24,699 bases of DNA, taken from contig JASLBT010000023.1 in assembly GCA_030146445.1 (NCBI GenBank), positions 1 through 24,699 on the forward strand. The letters run 5' to 3'. Source of the stretch: Segetibacter sp. GTDB lineage: Bacteria; Bacteroidota; Bacteroidia; Chitinophagales; Chitinophagaceae. A program made the translations under genes and the position numbers. Of the stretch, positions 15,692 through 24,017 are shown one piece after another. How positions within the stretch are numbered: position 1 is the first letter of the stretch; every line of letters begins with the position of its first letter. Under the pieces are notes generated by a model. That model was not told the origin of the DNA and searched no databases. It worked only from the letters and a program-made list of their open reading frames with translations.

Positions 15692-16801
15692 ATGAAAAAA
15701 GCTCTGATCACGGGTATTACGGGCCAGGATGGCGCCTACCTTGCAGAATTACTACTCAGTAAAGGATATGAAGTTCACGGTACCAAACGGAGAAGTTCTT
15801 TGTTTAATACTGACCGTATTGACCACCTGTACCAGGATCCACACGTGTCTCACCGCAACATGGTTCTGCATTATGGTGACCTCACGGACTCAACCAACCT
15901 GATCCGCATTATCCAGGAGGTTCAGCCCGACGAGATTTATAACCTTGCAGCAATGAGCCATGTACAGGTCAGTTTCGAAACACCCGAATACACGGCTAAC
16001 GCTGATGGTATCGGAACCCTTCGCCTGTTGGAAGCAATCAGGTTATTGGGGATGATCAAAAAGACCAGGATATACCAGGCATCTACATCAGAATTATATG
16101 GTTTGGTTCAGGCGGTTCCGCAGAGCGAAACAACTCCCTTTTATCCAAGGTCACCATACGCTGTCGCAAAGCTTTACGCGTACTGGATAACGGTAAACTA
16201 CCGCGAAGCTTACAACATGTATGCTTGTAACGGTATTTTATTCAACCATGAATCTCCGCTTAGAGGCGAAACCTTTGTAACGCGAAAGATCACCAGGGCG
16301 GTTGCAAAGATTGCGCTTGGTTTGCAGGATACTGTTTATTTGGGTAACCTGAATGCACAACGCGACTGGGGTCATGCAAAAGACTATGTAGAAGCAATGT
16401 GGCTGATCCTTCAACAGGAAGTTCCTGAAGATTTCGTTATTGCAACCGGGGTAACAACTACTATCCGCGAGTTTATTCATATGGCTTTCGACAACGTTGG
16501 CATAGAGGTGGAATTCTCGGGTGAAGGAGTTGATGAGATTGGTGTGGTTAAATCGTGCAACCGCGAATACCAAATTCCCGAGGGCACCGTGGTGGTGAAG
16601 GTTGATCCGCGTTATTTCAGGCCAACCGAGGTTGAGTTGTTGATCGGCGACGGAACAAAAGCAAAAGAGAAGCTGGGGTGGACACCAAAATACACTTTAT
16701 CGGAGCTCGTTCAGGAAATGGTAGAAGCCGACATCCAACTGTTCCGCAGTGAAGTTCTGCTGAAAGAGAGTGGCTTCGTAATTAAAAATCAATACGAATA
16801 A
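15692..16801 (+). CDS. gmd: GDP-mannose 4,6-dehydratase
   Basis: A 369-residue extended SDR enzyme that converts GDP-D-mannose to GDP-4-keto-6-deoxy-D-mannose, the first step to GDP-L-fucose. All family hallmarks are intact: GITGQDGAYLAELL (8-21), the RR loop HGTKRRSS through DHLYQDPH (29-51), YNLAAMSHV, the ASTSELYG active-site strand (Thr132, Glu134), Tyr156-x3-Lys160, and NHESPLRGETFVTRKI (185-200). The residue positions are one less than those of the E. coli enzyme, and the length is normal. Its stop overlaps the fcl start by one base (TAATG), as expected for a two-enzyme pathway. It differs clearly from the divergent paralogue at 7225. Confidence 0.97.
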   Translation: MKKALITGITGQDGAYLAELLLSKGYEVHGTKRRSSLFNTDRIDHLYQDPHVSHRNMVLHYGDLTDSTNLIRIIQEVQPDEIYNLAAMSHVQVSFETPEYTANADGIGTLRLLEAIRLLGMIKKTRIYQASTSELYGLVQAVPQSETTPFYPRSPYAVAKLYAYWITVNYREAYNMYACNGILFNHESPLRGETFVTRKITRAVAKIALGLQDTVYLGNLNAQRDWGHAKDYVEAMWLILQQEVPEDFVIATGVTTTIREFIHMAFDNVGIEVEFSGEGVDEIGVVKSCNREYQIPEGTVVVKVDPRYFRPTEVELLIGDGTKAKEKLGWTPKYTLSELVQEMVEADIQLFRSEVLLKESGFVIKNQYE

Positions 16802-17733
16802 TGGAGAAAGACGCCAGGATATACGTTGCAGGTCACCGTGGTATGGTTGGAAGCGCACTCATTCGCAAGATGAAGGCGGAAGGGCACAGTAATTTCATAT
16901 TCCGGAATTCTGGTGATCTTGACTTGCGTAGCCAACAGGCTGTCCGCGATTTCTTTTCGCTTGAAAAGCCAGACTATGTGTTCCTGGCGGCGGCTAAGGT
17001 TGGCGGAATTCATGCAAATAACGTTTATCGAGCAGAGTTTTTGTACGATAACCTGATGATAGAAAGCAACGTCATTCACACGGCTCACGAGCACAAAGTG
17101 AAGAAGTTGCTGTTCCTCGGATCATCCTGTATTTATCCGAAGATGGCTCCGCAGCCATTAAAGGAAGACTACCTGTTGACCGGGCCGCTGGAGGAGACAA
17201 ATGAGCCGTATGCGATTGCAAAGATTGCAGGTATTAAACTTTGTGATGCTTACCGCGCACAGTATGGCTGTAACTTCATTTCGGTGATGCCAACCAATCT
17301 TTTTGGTCCGAACGATAATTACGATCTTCATGGCAGTCATGTGTTGCCTGCTTTGCTAAGAAAGATTATCACCGCGAAGAACCAAAATGCAAGCTCGGTT
17401 GAAATCTGGGGCAGTGGAAAACCGTTACGTGAGTTCCTGCACGTCGACGACCTGGCTCATGCCTGCTATTACCTGATGGAGAACTATGATGAGCCGGGGC
17501 TGGTTAACATTGGAACCGGAACGGACATCAGCATTATGGACCTTGCTAAGATGATCAGCGGCATTGTAGGTTTCAACGGTGAAATAAAAAACAACCCGGA
17601 GAAGCCAGATGGTACGCCAAGAAAGCTAATGGATGTTTCCAAGTTGGCTTCCGTTGGCTGGAAGGCGCAAATACCGCTCGAGCAAGGGATACGAATGGTG
17701 TACGAAGAAGTGAAAGACTCCGATTGGAGGTAG
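16801..17733 (+). CDS. fcl: GDP-L-fucose synthase
   Basis: A 310-residue SDR epimerase/reductase that turns GDP-4-keto-6-deoxy-D-mannose into GDP-L-fucose using NADPH. The sequence shows AGHRGMVGSAL (10-20), AAAKVGGIHANN (63-74), the active-site strand GSSCIYP with Ser108 and Cys110, and Tyr137-x3-Lys141 in EPYAIAK. These match the catalytic set of E. coli WcaG (Ser107, Cys109, Tyr136, Lys140), shifted by one. PTNLFGPNDNYD and GSGKPLREFLHVDDLA are further family motifs. The gene is translationally coupled to gmd by a one-base overlap. The pair predicts L-fucose, or a derivative, in the polymer. Confidence 0.97.
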   Translation: MEKDARIYVAGHRGMVGSALIRKMKAEGHSNFIFRNSGDLDLRSQQAVRDFFSLEKPDYVFLAAAKVGGIHANNVYRAEFLYDNLMIESNVIHTAHEHKVKKLLFLGSSCIYPKMAPQPLKEDYLLTGPLEETNEPYAIAKIAGIKLCDAYRAQYGCNFISVMPTNLFGPNDNYDLHGSHVLPALLRKIITAKNQNASSVEIWGSGKPLREFLHVDDLAHACYYLMENYDEPGLVNIGTGTDISIMDLAKMISGIVGFNGEIKNNPEKPDGTPRKLMDVSKLASVGWKAQIPLEQGIRMVYEEVKDSDWR

Positions 17734-17769
17734 ATTATCGCGAGCTTTTTTTGGACCCGGCAGTAAACC

Positions 17770-17830
17770 GCTGCTGTTTCATCGTTGCCAGCCCGGCTGC
17801 GCCAGTCGGACGGGCGTCGCACTCTTGTGC
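17770..17830. repeat. Possible GC-rich intergenic repeat remnant
   Basis: The gap between fcl and the next gene contains a GC-rich block, unlike the surrounding AT-rich spacers. It ends in a small hairpin GCAC-TCTT-GTGC (17819-17830), with GCCAGCCCGGCTGC just before. Only one copy is in the window, so repeat status is a guess from its character. Confidence 0.25.
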
Positions 17831-17849
17831 CGCATAGCTTTGAGCAGCG

Positions 17850-19145
17850 TTGCATATTATCGAACGAGCAAATCACTTGTATATAATCACGCCAGTAAAT
17901 ATTCTTAAATCGGGCCATGAAAGCAGGACTTTAAAGCACGGAGTCAGGCCGCGTTTGTTGGTAATCTTAAACAGGTTTGTTATAGGTGGCCAGTCTACAG
18001 ATACAATCCCCCTGTTGTACCAGCTCAGCGACCTGTATCAAATAAAAATTATTCACGGAAAAAAAGAAGCGGACGAAATAGCGCCGCTTTTTTTATTGGA
18101 GCAATGCCCCGGATTAACCATGGTTGAAGTCTCAGCCATGCAACGAACCCTCAACCCGTTTACCGACGTGGTTGCACTGCGCAACATCGTGCAACAGGTG
18201 AGAGATTTTAAGCCCGATATTGTACATACACATGGTGCCAAGTCGGGCTTTCTCGGTCGGCTTGCGGCAAGGTATTGCAAAGTGCCTGTGATCGTACACA
18301 CTTTTCACGGCCATGTTTTTCATTCATACTTTAATCGCCTTACAACTAAGGCGGTGTTAAGTACAGAACGAGTGATGTCGACAATAACCGATGCCGCAGT
18401 TGCGCTTGGTGCATCGCAAAAACACGAGATTGTAAATACGTTTAAGGTGTTTCCGGAGGCCAAAGTACACGTTATCCCTCTCGGACTGGAGTTCAAAACG
18501 GCTGGCCGCCATGCTCGCCTGGATTTCCGTAACACGTACAAACTTTCCGCCGACGACGTTGCTATCGGAATAATAGGCCGGATTGTTCCGATTAAGAATC
18601 ACCTCCACTATTTAAGGATAGCCCAAAACATTTTTCGAAACGGTTATAAGAATTGTACCTTTTTTATTGTGGGCGACGGTAATATCACAGCAATGTTGCA
18701 GCATTTCCTGGATGAAAACGGGATCGAATATTCCACCCCCGAAAACCCCAGGTCCAATGCCCGGGTGATTTTCACCTCGTGGCTCTACGACATGCCGGCA
18801 GTGATAGAAGGGTTAGACATAATCGCACTTACATCTCTTAACGAGGGAACACCTGTATCCCTCATCGAAGCACAAATGGGCGGAAAACCCGTGGTCGCAT
18901 ATGACGTCGGTGGTGTTGCCGATACTTTTGCCGGTGATGTTTCAGGATACCTTGTGCCAAAAGGCGACCTGCAAACCTTTACACAAAAGCTCGCGGAATT
19001 GATAAACAATCCTCAACTTCGGCAGGGTATGGGTGAGCGGGGGAGGATATATTGCACGCAAAAGTTCTCTAAACGCTCGGAGGTGAACGCAACGGACAAT
19101 TTATATCTAAGTTTGCTGGCCAAACACAATCTCGCGACTAAATGA
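17850..19145 (+). CDS. GT4 family glycosyltransferase
   Basis: A GT-B fold glycosyltransferase of up to 431 residues. The first strand and glycine loop are RLLVILNRFVIGGQSTDTIP (35-54). VHTHGAKSGFLGRLAAR and VHTFHGHVFHSYFN are acceptor-domain motifs, IGIIGRIVPIKNH marks the start of the second Rossmann domain, and NEGTPVSLIEAQMGG carries the two glutamates (about 332 and 340) of the retaining GT4 site. There is no ATG: an in-frame stop lies at 17841, and only TTG at 17850 or TTG at 17877 precedes the first strand. The first 30 residues have no family match, so the later start, or a small indel near the 5' end, is possible. The stop overlaps the next gene as ATGA. The sugar transferred is unknown. 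Confidence 0.87.
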   Translation: MHIIERANHLYIITPVNILKSGHESRTLKHGVRPRLLVILNRFVIGGQSTDTIPLLYQLSDLYQIKIIHGKKEADEIAPLFLLEQCPGLTMVEVSAMQRTLNPFTDVVALRNIVQQVRDFKPDIVHTHGAKSGFLGRLAARYCKVPVIVHTFHGHVFHSYFNRLTTKAVLSTERVMSTITDAAVALGASQKHEIVNTFKVFPEAKVHVIPLGLEFKTAGRHARLDFRNTYKLSADDVAIGIIGRIVPIKNHLHYLRIAQNIFRNGYKNCTFFIVGDGNITAMLQHFLDENGIEYSTPENPRSNARVIFTSWLYDMPAVIEGLDIIALTSLNEGTPVSLIEAQMGGKPVVAYDVGGVADTFAGDVSGYLVPKGDLQTFTQKLAELINNPQLRQGMGERGRIYCTQKFSKRSEVNATDNLYLSLLAKHNLATK

Positions 19146-20197
19146 AAATATTAGTTACTGGTACAGCAGGCTTTATTGGTTTTCACCTCGCGGCCAAACT
19201 GGTGCAAAGAGGCGATCTTGTCGTTGGGCTCGACAGCATAAACGAGTATTATGATATCAGCCTGAAATACGACAGGCTGGCACAACATGGTATCAGGCAG
19301 TCGTTGGTGAAATACAATTCGCTCATACAAAGCGATGTATTTCCAAATTATTCTTTTATCCAGTTGCAGCTCGAGGACAAAGAAAATTTTGATCGGCTGT
19401 TCGCCGGCCAGCAATTTGATGTTGTGGTGAATCTTGCGGCGCAGGCAGGCGTAAGATATAGCCTCACCAACCCCGACGTTTACGTAAACAGTAACATTGT
19501 AGGGTTTACCAATATACTCGAGAACGTGCGCCACCACAAGGTTGCCCACCTCGTGTATGCAAGCAGTTCCAGTGTTTATGGGTTAAATGAAAGTGTGCCT
19601 TTTTCAACGTCGCAAAACGTGGATCATCCTATGTCGCTTTATGCGGCAAGTAAAAAGAGCAACGAACTAATGGCTCATGTCTATAGTCACCTGTTCAATA
19701 TTCCTACTACGGGCTTACGGTTTTTTACCGTCTATGGTCCATGGGGGCGGCCGGACATGGCTTTGTTTCTTTTTACCAAAGCGATAATAGAGGGTAAACC
19801 GATTGAAGTTTATAACAATGGAAAAATGGTGCGCGACTTTACCTATGTGAACGATATCGTAGAAGGCATAGTTCGCGTAGTTGATCGCCCGCCCAAAGGA
19901 AGCGAACACTGGAGCCCAATGAACCCGGATCCGTCCAGTTCAAAAGCACCATACAAAATTTATAATATCGGGAACAACTCTCCCGTTACTTTATTGGATT
20001 TTATCACCGCCATCGAGTCAGAACTAGGCATCCAGGCGCGGAAGGAGATGAAAACCATTCAGCCTGGCGATGTTCCGGCCACCTTTGCTGATGTATCGGG
20101 TTTGATCGAAGACTTCAATTACAAACCCGAAACCACAATTAAAGAAGGTATAAAGGAGTTTATTAGATGGTACAAAAATTATTATAGCGCAAAATGA
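19142..20197 (+). CDS. NAD-dependent epimerase, UDP-glucuronate 4-epimerase type
   Basis: A 351-residue SDR epimerase, probably interconverting UDP-glucuronate and UDP-galacturonate. The evidence is TGTAGFIGFHLA (6-17), GLDSINEYYD (29-38), NLAAQAGVRYSLTNP (97-111), the SSSSVYG strand (141-147), Tyr167-x3-Lys171, and TVYGPWGRPDMALF (196-209). The AGVRYS and YGPWGRPDMA segments are diagnostic for the CapI/LspL group of UDP-uronate epimerases, as opposed to GalE. It overlaps its neighbours on both sides by four bases (ATGA), so it is translationally coupled to the GT4 gene and to rfbB. It suggests galacturonic acid in the polymer. A UDP-glucose dehydrogenase to supply its substrate is not in the window. 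Confidence 0.92.
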   Translation: MKILVTGTAGFIGFHLAAKLVQRGDLVVGLDSINEYYDISLKYDRLAQHGIRQSLVKYNSLIQSDVFPNYSFIQLQLEDKENFDRLFAGQQFDVVVNLAAQAGVRYSLTNPDVYVNSNIVGFTNILENVRHHKVAHLVYASSSSVYGLNESVPFSTSQNVDHPMSLYAASKKSNELMAHVYSHLFNIPTTGLRFFTVYGPWGRPDMALFLFTKAIIEGKPIEVYNNGKMVRDFTYVNDIVEGIVRVVDRPPKGSEHWSPMNPDPSSSKAPYKIYNIGNNSPVTLLDFITAIESELGIQARKEMKTIQPGDVPATFADVSGLIEDFNYKPETTIKEGIKEFIRWYKNYYSAK

Positions 20198-21246
20198 AAA
20201 ATGTTTTAATTACCGGTGGAGCCGGATTTATAGGATCACATGTGATCAGGTTGTTTGTAAATGCCTATCCTGAGTATAAGATCGTTAATCTCGACGCCCT
20301 CACTTATGCCGGTAACCTTGAGAATTTATCCGATGTAGACTCTTCCGCAAATTATACTTTCGAAAAAGTAAATATTCTTGACGTGGAAGAACTGGAAAGG
20401 GTTTTTTCGGAACATGATATTACCGACGTTATTCATCTTGCCGCTGAGTCGCACGTCGACCGCTCCATTCATTCGCCGCTCGATTTTGTGCATACCAATA
20501 TTGTTGGAACGGTAAACCTGCTGAATACCGCCAAAAAGTATTGGGCGGGCAACTTTGGTGGTAAATTATTTTATCATGTTTCGACAGATGAGGTGTATGG
20601 AGCACTAGGTGCAACCGGCTTTTTCACTGAGTCGACGCCTTATCATCCAAATTCACCTTATTCGGCGAGTAAAGCCGCATCTGATCATTTCGTGCGTGCA
20701 TATGGCGAAACTTACGACCTTCCCTTTGTTATCTCAAACTGCTCGAACAATTACGGCCCGTATCACTTTCCTGAAAAGCTGATCCCATTGTTTATAAACA
20801 ACATCATCAATAAAAAGCCTTTACCCGTGTATGGAGACGGCCTTTATACCAGGGACTGGCTGTTTGTAAAAGATCACGCGATTGCCATAGACCGGGTTTT
20901 TCACTCGGGAAAACGTGGCGAAACTTACAACATAGGTGGCTTTAACGAGTGGAAAAATATCGACCTGGTAAAGCTGTTGTGCAAGCAGATGGACCAAAAG
21001 CTGGGAAATCCTGAAGGAACCAGTGAAGAACTGATCACTTATATCAAAGACCGCCCCGGACACGACCGCCGATATGCGATTGACGCAACAAAAATTAATA
21101 AGGAGCTTGGATGGAAGCCTTCGGTGACTTTTGAAGAAGGTTTAGCAGAAACCATCGACTGGTACCTGAACAATACAGACTGGCTCAACAATGTAACTTC
21201 CGGCACCTACCAACAATTTTACACTAATATGTATACCAACCGATAG
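20194..21246 (+). CDS. rfbB: dTDP-glucose 4,6-dehydratase
   Basis: A 350-residue SDR enzyme that converts dTDP-glucose to dTDP-4-keto-6-deoxy-glucose with bound NAD. The motifs are ITGGAGFIGSHV (6-17), LDALTYAGNLENL (33-45), HLAAESHVDRSI (81-92), the STDEVYG strand with Thr131, Asp132 and Glu133, and Tyr156-x3-Lys160 in SPYSASK. NCSNNYGPYHFPEKLIP and RDWLFVKDH complete the family pattern. The length is normal. It begins four bases inside the end of the epimerase gene (ATGA), and rfbC starts on the base after its stop. This order, B-C-A, is one of the common arrangements in Bacteroidota. Confidence 0.97.
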   Translation: MKNVLITGGAGFIGSHVIRLFVNAYPEYKIVNLDALTYAGNLENLSDVDSSANYTFEKVNILDVEELERVFSEHDITDVIHLAAESHVDRSIHSPLDFVHTNIVGTVNLLNTAKKYWAGNFGGKLFYHVSTDEVYGALGATGFFTESTPYHPNSPYSASKAASDHFVRAYGETYDLPFVISNCSNNYGPYHFPEKLIPLFINNIINKKPLPVYGDGLYTRDWLFVKDHAIAIDRVFHSGKRGETYNIGGFNEWKNIDLVKLLCKQMDQKLGNPEGTSEELITYIKDRPGHDRRYAIDATKINKELGWKPSVTFEEGLAETIDWYLNNTDWLNNVTSGTYQQFYTNMYTNR

Positions 21247-21798
21247 ATGAAAATAGAAGAAACACCGTTAAAGGACTGCCTTCTCATTCACGACACTGTA
21301 TTTAATGATGAGCGAGGATATTTTTTTGAAAGTTTCAATGCACAGCGGTTTGTAAAAGAGACAGGGGTGACCACACAATTTGTGCAGGATAACCAGTCGA
21401 GATCTACGAGGGGTGTTTTACGGGGGCTGCACTTTCAAACAGGCGACCATGCACAGGCGAAACTTGTGCGGGTTTTAAGAGGAGAGGTTCTGGACGTAGC
21501 CGTCGACATCAGGAGAGATAGTCCAACTTTTGGTCAATACTTTTCGGCTGTACTATCGGAAACCTCGCGAACCCAGCTTTTCGTTCCAAGAGGATTTGCA
21601 CATGGCTTCCTGGTTTTGAGCGATGTTGCCGATTTTTTTTATAAGTGCGACAACTATTACAACAAGGCTTCTGAAGGCGGGATAATCTATAACGATCCGC
21701 AAATTAATATTAACTGGCAAATGCAGGTGAACGAACTGATCATTTCTGAAAAGGACACCGTGTTACCACTGCTCGCCGATCAAACAAAGCTTTTTTAA
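21247..21798 (+). CDS. rfbC: dTDP-4-dehydrorhamnose 3,5-epimerase
   Basis: A 183-residue cupin-fold epimerase that acts on the RfbB product to give dTDP-4-keto-L-rhamnose. It shows DERGYFFESF (21-30), QDNQSRSTRGVLRGLHFQ (47-64) with the catalytic base His62, Lys72 in HAQAKLVRVLRGE, PRGFAHGFLVLSD (114-126), and Tyr132 in FFYKCDNYY, the proton donor position. All residues expected for RmlC activity are present, and the length is normal. It sits directly against rfbB and one base from rfbA. No rfbD (dTDP-4-keto-rhamnose reductase) follows, so the last step to dTDP-L-rhamnose must be encoded elsewhere or the product is another sugar. Confidence 0.96.
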   Translation: MKIEETPLKDCLLIHDTVFNDERGYFFESFNAQRFVKETGVTTQFVQDNQSRSTRGVLRGLHFQTGDHAQAKLVRVLRGEVLDVAVDIRRDSPTFGQYFSAVLSETSRTQLFVPRGFAHGFLVLSDVADFFYKCDNYYNKASEGGIIYNDPQININWQMQVNELIISEKDTVLPLLADQTKLF

Positions 21799-21799
21799 G

Positions 21800-22675
21800 A
21801 TGAAAGGAATTATTTTAGCAGGTGGTTCAGGAACCCGGTTGTATCCCATTACAAAGGGCGTAAGTAAACAACTGATGCCTGTGTACGACAAACCTATGAT
21901 CTATTACCCGATATCGATATTGTTACTCGCTGGTATAAGGGAAATACTGATCATTACCACCCCTGAAGACAGTGTTCAATTTCAAAAGCTCCTGGGCGAC
22001 GGCACCGACATTGGATGTACTTTTTCGTACGCGGTGCAGGCAGTGCCAAACGGCCTTGCGCAGGCCTTTGTGATTGGCGAAGAATTCATCGGGAACGATA
22101 AAGTAGCTCTGATTCTTGGTGATAACATCTTTTACGGCACTGGCTTCGGTAATCTTGTGCGGTCGTTTAATAACGTAAATGGGGCTGCGGTATTCGCTTA
22201 CGAAGTATCAGATCCGGAAAGATATGGGGTGGTGGAATTTGACAAGAACTTAAAGGCGGTTAGCATCGAAGAAAAACCGTTGCAGCCAAAGTCGAGCTTC
22301 GCGGTTCCAGGGCTTTACTTTTATGATAATTCGGTAATTGAAATTGCCAGGAATATAAAGCCGTCTCCACGCGGCGAATACGAAATAACGGATGTTAACC
22401 GGGTGTACCTCGAGAACGGAACGCTTCACGTTGGGGTTATGGATCGTGGAACCGCATGGCTTGACACAGGTACTTTTGACTCGCTTAGCGATGCTTCGGA
22501 ATTTGTTCGGGTAATTGAAAAGAGACAGGGTCAAAAGATCGGATGCATCGAAGAAATTGCTTACAGGATGGGGTTTATTGATAAGGAAGGGCTGGATGCT
22601 CTTGCCAATAAATACGACAAGAGTGGATATGGTGAATACTTGCGAAGGGTAAAAGCGTCAGCAGAACTCATTTAA
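21800..22675 (+). CDS. rfbA: Glucose-1-phosphate thymidylyltransferase
   Basis: A 291-residue nucleotidyltransferase that makes dTDP-glucose from dTTP and glucose-1-phosphate, the entry step for RfbB and RfbC. The signature GIILAGGSGTRLYPITKGVS (3-22) carries the nucleotide-binding loop. SKQLMPVYDKPMIYYP, ALILGDNIFYG with the metal-binding aspartate, GVVEFDKN, IEEKPLQPKS and AWLDTGTFDSL are all canonical RmlA motifs, and the length is typical for the short (RmlA) form. It is the last gene of the polysaccharide locus: a strong hairpin terminator begins within its stop codon. Confidence 0.97.
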   Translation: MKGIILAGGSGTRLYPITKGVSKQLMPVYDKPMIYYPISILLLAGIREILIITTPEDSVQFQKLLGDGTDIGCTFSYAVQAVPNGLAQAFVIGEEFIGNDKVALILGDNIFYGTGFGNLVRSFNNVNGAAVFAYEVSDPERYGVVEFDKNLKAVSIEEKPLQPKSSFAVPGLYFYDNSVIEIARNIKPSPRGEYEITDVNRVYLENGTLHVGVMDRGTAWLDTGTFDSLSDASEFVRVIEKRQGQKIGCIEEIAYRMGFIDKEGLDALANKYDKSGYGEYLRRVKASAELI

Positions 22676-22697
22676 CCGGCGGTTGCCGGTTTTTTTT
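22674..22697 (+). terminator. Intrinsic terminator closing the polysaccharide locus
   Basis: AACCGGC (22674-22680), loop GGTT, GCCGGTT (22685-22691), then an unbroken T run to 22697. The seven-pair perfect stem includes the last two bases of the rfbA stop codon. It is the clearest terminator in the window. Confidence 0.88.
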
Positions 22698-22788
22698 CGC
22701 TCCGAAGTGGTTGTGCGTTGATGGCCCGACTTATATGAAATCAGGAGAATGCACACCATGTAGCAGGAGTGGCGTGAGAGATTGCAGG

Positions 22789-22874
22789 GGAAAGCCCGCA
22801 GTCCCCCCCAATGCTTTGGGGGTGGGGGCGAGGACTTGTACCGGAAAGCCCGACCCCCAACCCAAGTTGGGGGG
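22789..22874. repeat. Tandem pair of REP-like palindromes
   Basis: Two units share the same order: GGAAAGCCCG (22789-22798 and 22843-22852), then a hairpin with identical CCCCCAA/TTGGGGG arms. The arms are at 22805-22811/22816-22822 with loop TGCT, and at 22854-22860/22867-22873 with loop CCCAAG. Both units point the same way, with a period of about 50 bases. Such short GC-rich intergenic palindromes are a known class of bacterial repeats, often placed after operons. Confidence 0.6.
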
Positions 22875-23082
22875 CACGCCCATATCACCGAAATATCACC
22901 TTGTTCGAACATGTCGTTCGTTGCACGGTTGTCTTAATCTGATTGCCGACGTTTTGTTCAACGCCAACTGTATTGTAGTAATTTGAGCTGTAAATCATAC
23001 TGCTGTTTAAGGATGTGTTTCCTATTCCGGCGTTCATTTTACTGTAATTGATGATTATTGTGCTGTAGTGAACCATCTTGCT

Positions 23083-23104
23083 TGTTGAGTGTTAGGTGTT
23101 GAGT
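23083..23104. promoter_or_regulatory. Direct repeat TGTTGAGT, candidate operator of the MerR gene
   Basis: TGTTGAGT occurs at 23083-23090 and again at 23097-23104, 14 bases from start to start, and 34 bases before the ATG of the regulator. The second copy runs into GTTGAGTCAAC, a near-palindrome. CarH-type regulators are known to bind repeated sites, so autoregulation is plausible but unproven. Confidence 0.32.
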
Positions 23105-23138
23105 CAACTTTTTTAACCACTTCCCGTTTTCGTGTCAT

Positions 23139-24017
23139 ATGAATGCGTTCACCATCAAAGATTTAGAAAACCTTTCTGGTATTAAAGCCCATACCATCAG
23201 GATATGGGAACAGCGGTATTCATTCCTTAAACCGCAACGTACGGAAACCAACATCCGTTATTACTCAAACGATGAATTGAAGATGATCCTGAATGTAGCA
23301 CTTCTGAATAAGTATGGCTTCAAGGTCTCCCACATCAACAAGATGAACGCCATGGAGATGGAGGAAAAAGTTTGTTCTCTTTCTCCGGGACAAGCGCAAC
23401 AGGAAAGGGTGGTTAACCAGTTGATCCAGGCTATGGTTGACCTGGATATGGATGTTTTTGAGCGGGTGTTGGAGAGCTATATCGGCTCGGTAGGCCTTGA
23501 AAGAACGATCACACAGATAATTTTTAATTTCCTGGAGCGCATTGGGATATTATGGGTGACCAATCACATTAATCCGGCTCAGGAACACCTCGTAACCAAC
23601 ATCATACGTCAAAAGCTTATTGCAGGCATTGAAAATGCGCCTCCCACAATTGTAAGGGACAAATTGATCGTGCTTTTTCTACCCGAAAACGAGTACCACG
23701 AACTTGGCTTATTGTTTATTTACTACCTGCTTAAACGCAACGGAATACGTGTACTTTATTTAGGCGCTAATGTTCCATTGAAAGACGTTGAGTTCATTGT
23801 ACAGTTGAAAAAACCGGATGCGCTGTATTGCCACCTTACCTCGGTTGCAAGCAATTTTAACTTCGCGCGTTTTCTGCAACACATGCAAAACCGGATGCCG
23901 GATGTAGCGCTGACCATCTCGGGCCCGCTTACACAAGCGTACAAAAAGAAGGTTCCCGAAAATATTACCTTCAAACGCTCGCTTTCTGAAGTAGTCCACT
24001 TCATCGAATCACTCTGA
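23139..24017 (+). CDS. MerR-family regulator with cobalamin-binding domain (CarH/LitR-like)
   Basis: A 292-residue DNA-binding regulator. Residues 1-70 form a MerR winged helix (FTIKDLENLSGIKAHTIRIWEQRY, with wing residues TETNIRYYSNDEL). Residues 90-165 form the helical B12 cap domain, with Trp139-x9-Glu149-His150. Residues 173-292 form the Rossmann-like cobalamin domain, with Glu185-x-His187-x2-Gly190 (the lower-ligand motif) and YLGANVPLKDV. These are the signature residues of CarH, where adenosylcobalamin in the dark builds a DNA-binding tetramer and light breaks it. The spacing of the residues agrees closely with that family. An ECF sigma factor gene follows after 214 bases. In related regulators the targets are carotenoid genes, but none is in view. 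Light sensing is inferred; a B12- or redox-responsive role is possible. Confidence 0.9.
   Translation: MNAFTIKDLENLSGIKAHTIRIWEQRYSFLKPQRTETNIRYYSNDELKMILNVALLNKYGFKVSHINKMNAMEMEEKVCSLSPGQAQQERVVNQLIQAMVDLDMDVFERVLESYIGSVGLERTITQIIFNFLERIGILWVTNHINPAQEHLVTNIIRQKLIAGIENAPPTIVRDKLIVLFLPENEYHELGLLFIYYLLKRNGIRVLYLGANVPLKDVEFIVQLKKPDALYCHLTSVASNFNFARFLQHMQNRMPDVALTISGPLTQAYKKKVPENITFKRSLSEVVHFIESL

Larger units (their letters stand above)
22698..23138. other. Intergenic stretch between polysaccharide locus and MerR gene
   Basis: About 440 bases without a supported gene. It holds two REP-like hairpins (22789-22874) and a direct repeat before the MerR gene (23083-23104). A 63-codon minus-strand frame (22885-23076) starts with ATG and is rich in Asn, Ser, Tyr and Thr. 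I do not call it as a gene. No exact TAnnTTTG box is visible before the MerR gene. Confidence 0.5.

Noticed and set aside
17484..17918. 144-codon minus-strand frame overlapping the end of fcl
   Set aside because: Antisense to a well-supported gene and extending through a GC-rich spacer; no independent motif.
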